Below, one piece after another: positions 61,618 through 64,000 of a stretch of DNA of 64,000 nucleotides. The stretch is from positions 186,001 to 250,000 of the forward strand of contig CAWDYA010000008.1 of assembly GCA_963806495.1 (NCBI GenBank), in the 5' to 3' direction. Position numbers and translations under genes: made by a program. The notes under the pieces are model-generated. The model was not told the origin of the DNA. It saw only the letters and a list, made by a program, of their open reading frames with translations, and did no database searches. Position 1 is the stretch's first letter. Each line of letters begins with the position of its first letter. The DNA is from CAWDYA01 sp963806495. GTDB lineage: Bacteria > Acidobacteriota > Polarisedimenticolia > JACPZX01 > DASXTC01.

Positions 61618-62949
61618 TTACGAGGACAGCCTCGCCTGTCTGATGATCTCCCTCAGCTTCGGTCGCGTTCCGGTCATCAGCAGCCCGACACGGAACAGAC
61701 GGGCCCCCATCCGGATCGCGAATCCGATCGAGACCACGAGCACGGCGAAAGAGCCGAGCACTTCCCACCAGGCGGTGCCGGCCGGGTCGAGCGCCAGCCT
61801 CAGCACCACGGTCAGCGGCGCGGTGAACGGGATCCAGGTCATCACCCGCGGCAGCGTCGCGTGGGGCGCCGACAGGAACACCTGCAGCAGGATCAGCGGG
61901 GAGACCGCGAGCATCGACCAGACGACACTGTACTGCTGGCTCTCGCGCGCATTGGAGCCGAGCGAGCTGGTGGCGAGCATCAGGCTGCCGATGAACAGGT
62001 ACCCCGCGACGAAGAATGCCACCGAGGCGCCGATAGCCGTCCAGGGCACGCGCACGCCGATCGAGGACAGGGTGGTGGCCATCAGGAGGCCTCCCGCGCC
62101 CACCATGCCGAACCAGACGCACACCTGGAGCATGCCCGCCGCGCCGAGCCCGAGCAGCTTGCCGGCGAGGATTTCGTCCGGGTTGGCCGAGGCGAGCAGC
62201 ACCTCCACCACCTTGTTCTCCTTCTCGACGGCGGTGGCCTGGATCAGATAGCCCGAGCTCATCATGAGCGATATCAGCATCAGGATGGCGAACATGAGGG
62301 GGATGATGATCCGCGCGAACACCGCCCACGGGGCGCGTGGCTTCACCTCGCCCGCGGGATCGACGGTCCATTCCTTCAGAACCGCGATCGGCTCGCCCGT
62401 ACGCTCGGCGATCGTCTCGGGGACGCGTCCCGCCAGCAGCCTCCTCTGGATCAGATCTCTCAGCGGCTTGCGGCTGTCCTTCTCGTCAAGGCCGACCCCA
62501 TCGGGGAAGAAACCGTCGACGTGCCCGTCCTCGAGAAAGCCCGCACCGAACCGGTAGTACCCTTTGATCGACCCGGCGAGCAGCGCCTCGCGTGCCTCGG
62601 TCTCGCCGGGGAACGGACGGAACACCATCCCGCCGATCCCCTCGAGCGCCATCCGCACCATGCCGCCCTGCCCGGTCGAGTCAATCGCCGAGCGCAGCCC
62701 GGACGGGATGTCGATGTTGCCGCCGTGTTCGTCGCCGCTCAGCGACAGCACGCCGGCCTCGTCCACGATGCCATAGACACGCGGCGTCCGATCCTGTTTC
62801 GCGGCGAAATAGACCGGGACCGAGACGATCAGCCCGTACAGCACCACGAACACGGGCATGCCGAACGTGGCGATCAGGTATCCCTTTCGCTTCACCGTGC
62901 ACAGGAACTCGAAGGTGGCCACGGAGCGGATCTTGCGCATGTTGATCAT
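61618..62949 (-). CDS. ABC transporter permease, NatB/ABC-2 type
   Basis: 443 residues. An N-terminal span (KGYLIATFGMPVFVVLYGLI) precedes a large extracytoplasmic domain (about 60-240) and five C-terminal spans (IIIPLMFAILMLISLMMSSG, IGASVAFFVAGYLFIGSLML). The cytoplasmic loop AVEKENKVVEVLLASANPDE, ILAGKLLGLGAAGMLQVCVW is the hallmark of the NatB/ABC-2 family 3 permease. It pairs with the ATPase encoded by the upstream gene, overlapping its stop by ATGA. NatAB-like exporters move sodium or small molecules; substrate not known. Confidence 0.92.
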   Translation of the reverse strand: MINMRKIRSVATFEFLCTVKRKGYLIATFGMPVFVVLYGLIVSVPVYFAAKQDRTPRVYGIVDEAGVLSLSGDEHGGNIDIPSGLRSAIDSTGQGGMVRMALEGIGGMVFRPFPGETEAREALLAGSIKGYYRFGAGFLEDGHVDGFFPDGVGLDEKDSRKPLRDLIQRRLLAGRVPETIAERTGEPIAVLKEWTVDPAGEVKPRAPWAVFARIIIPLMFAILMLISLMMSSGYLIQATAVEKENKVVEVLLASANPDEILAGKLLGLGAAGMLQVCVWFGMVGAGGLLMATTLSSIGVRVPWTAIGASVAFFVAGYLFIGSLMLATSSLGSNARESQQYSVVWSMLAVSPLILLQVFLSAPHATLPRVMTWIPFTAPLTVVLRLALDPAGTAWWEVLGSFAVLVVSIGFAIRMGARLFRVGLLMTGTRPKLREIIRQARLSS

Positions 62950-63848
62950 GCGTGCTCCCGCTGCACGACCCGGATGAAGATCTCCTCCATCGGGGCGAGC
63001 ACCTGCTCGAAGTGCTCCACTCGCGCACCCGCACGGACCAGGCTATCCGCGACGTCCGCGGGTGCGGCCCCTTCCCTGAGGAGCAGTCTCCAGCGATCAC
63101 CGCTCTCGGGGACCACCTTCTCGACCATGTCGAGGGCAGGCAGCGCTCCCGACACTCTCACCCGGATCTCCGGCAGCGAATAGCGTCGCCGGACCTCGGG
63201 GATGGCCCCGTAAATCATGAGCTCGCCCCTGTCGATGAGGGCCACCCGGTCGCACAACGCCTCCACCATGTTCATCTGATGCGTGGAAAGGATCGTGGTC
63301 GACCCGGCCTCCCTCCGGCGGCGGATCAGCTCCTGCACCAGCCTGACGTTCACCGGGTCGAGACCCGAGAACGGCTCGTCGAGCACGCACAGCCGGGGAT
63401 CGGTCTGCAGGGTGGCGGCGAGCTGCACCTTCTGGCTCATCCCCTTGCTCAGCCTCTCGATACGCCAAGGCCCGACCTCGGGGAGCCCGACCTTCATCAA
63501 CCATTCCTCGCCCCGGGCTCGCGCCTGAGCCCGGCCCATCCCCTTCAGGGACGCGAAGTAGGTCATCACGTCGCGCACGGTCTGCTTCGTGTAAAGGCCG
63601 CGATCCTCGGGCAGGTAGCCGATCCGATCGAGCATGTCGCGGGAGAACGGCGCGCCGAACAGCGAGACCGTGCCCCGGTCCGCGCGGATGATGTCCATCA
63701 GGATCCGGATGAGCGTCGTCTTGCCCGCTCCGTTCGGGCCGAGCAGCCCGAACACCTCCCCCTCACGCACCTCGAGCGACAACCCCCGCAGGGCGATGGT
63801 GTCGCCGTAGCTCTTGTGGATGTCGTCGAACGCCAGGAGGGAGGTCAC
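62946..63848 (-). CDS. ABC transporter ATP-binding protein, NatA-like
   Basis: 300 residues from GTG 63848. An ATG at 63911, with GAGGGG upstream, is an alternative giving 21 extra residues. Walker A GLLGPNGAGKTTLIRILMDI, Q-loop IGYLPEDRGLYTKQTV, signature LSKGMSQKVQLAATL, Walker B LCVLDEPFSGLDPVNV and switch His (STHQMNMVEALCDRV) are all present. The C-terminal 80 residues (PEIRVRVSGALPALDMVEKV) are the DUF4162-type tail of this subfamily. It energises the ABC-2 permease encoded downstream (overlap ATGA). Confidence 0.92.
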   Translation of the reverse strand: MTSLLAFDDIHKSYGDTIALRGLSLEVREGEVFGLLGPNGAGKTTLIRILMDIIRADRGTVSLFGAPFSRDMLDRIGYLPEDRGLYTKQTVRDVMTYFASLKGMGRAQARARGEEWLMKVGLPEVGPWRIERLSKGMSQKVQLAATLQTDPRLCVLDEPFSGLDPVNVRLVQELIRRRREAGSTTILSTHQMNMVEALCDRVALIDRGELMIYGAIPEVRRRYSLPEIRVRVSGALPALDMVEKVVPESGDRWRLLLREGAAPADVADSLVRAGARVEHFEQVLAPMEEIFIRVVQREHA

Positions 63849-64000
63849 GCCATCGAGAATACCAGAGTTCCCCTGCGCCGGGGATCCAGCGCGAAAAATC
63901 TCTCTTGACATATGCCCCTCAACACCGGATGATATGTCCTGCATCCCCTGTCCAGTCTGTATTCCCACTGCTGCCCGAAACCATGGATGACCCACGCGCC

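Noticed and set aside
1..64000. tRNA, rRNA or CRISPR arrays
   Set aside because: No cloverleaf, rRNA core or regularly spaced short repeats were recognised on reading either strand.

Overview
The window is high-GC bacterial DNA with no rRNA, tRNA or CRISPR array that I can see. The gene content points to Acidobacteriota or a close relative. Evidence includes an acidobacterial-type VWFA-related secreted protein, two Ser/Thr kinases fused to TolB-like propellers plus a third kinase next to an X6-type ECF sigma factor, a DUF5818-like protein, a DUF4382 lipoprotein and several MopE/FG-GAP/Kelch secreted proteins. This placement is inference from families. Many otherwise convincing genes carry single-base frame breaks, in places very densely (cydA, thiolase). 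I read most of these as consensus errors, because conserved protein continues across the breaks.

Region by region: 1-10 kb is mostly minus strand: sigma factor plus kinase, an ArsS-like radical SAM enzyme, a receptor-like kinase, MscS, cydAB with a Nudix hydrolase, and a sigma-54 activator with its own apparent -24/-12 promoter and upstream palindrome. About 10.2-20.8 kb is an accessory island. It holds six same-orientation copies of the 3' end of one tyrosine recombinase family (only the rightmost has the whole catalytic domain), alternating with unrelated passenger genes: cysE-cysK, a DUF5818-like secreted protein, a RusA-like resolvase, a zinc-ribbon protein and an FG-GAP protein. It continues with an HsdR N-domain protein, a duplicated basic-protein repeat around a small secreted protein, an esterase and an IS3 remnant. 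This recombinase-tail/passenger array is the most unusual structure in the window.

20.8-29.4 kb carries cell-surface functions: VWFA protein, GT-C type membrane transferase, a broken YfhO-like protein, a polysaccharide-deacetylase-like lipoprotein. 29.5-38.2 kb is a FecI/FecR/STN-TonB receptor type surface-signalling locus on the minus strand with an asparagine synthetase and secreted proteins inserted in it. 38.5-41 kb has regulators: a Crp/Fnr protein bracketed by two TGTGA-N6-TCACG sites, a primary-like sigma factor and a membrane-tethered LuxR protein. 41-51 kb encodes a 1421-residue Asp-rich secreted protein, a hybrid CHASE histidine kinase and a 12-repeat Kelch protein. 51-64 kb holds another TolB-kinase, an archaeal-type HMG-CoA synthase/thiolase/DUF35 trio, a PLP decarboxylase, an OPT transporter, a DUF4382 lipoprotein and a NatAB-like ABC exporter.
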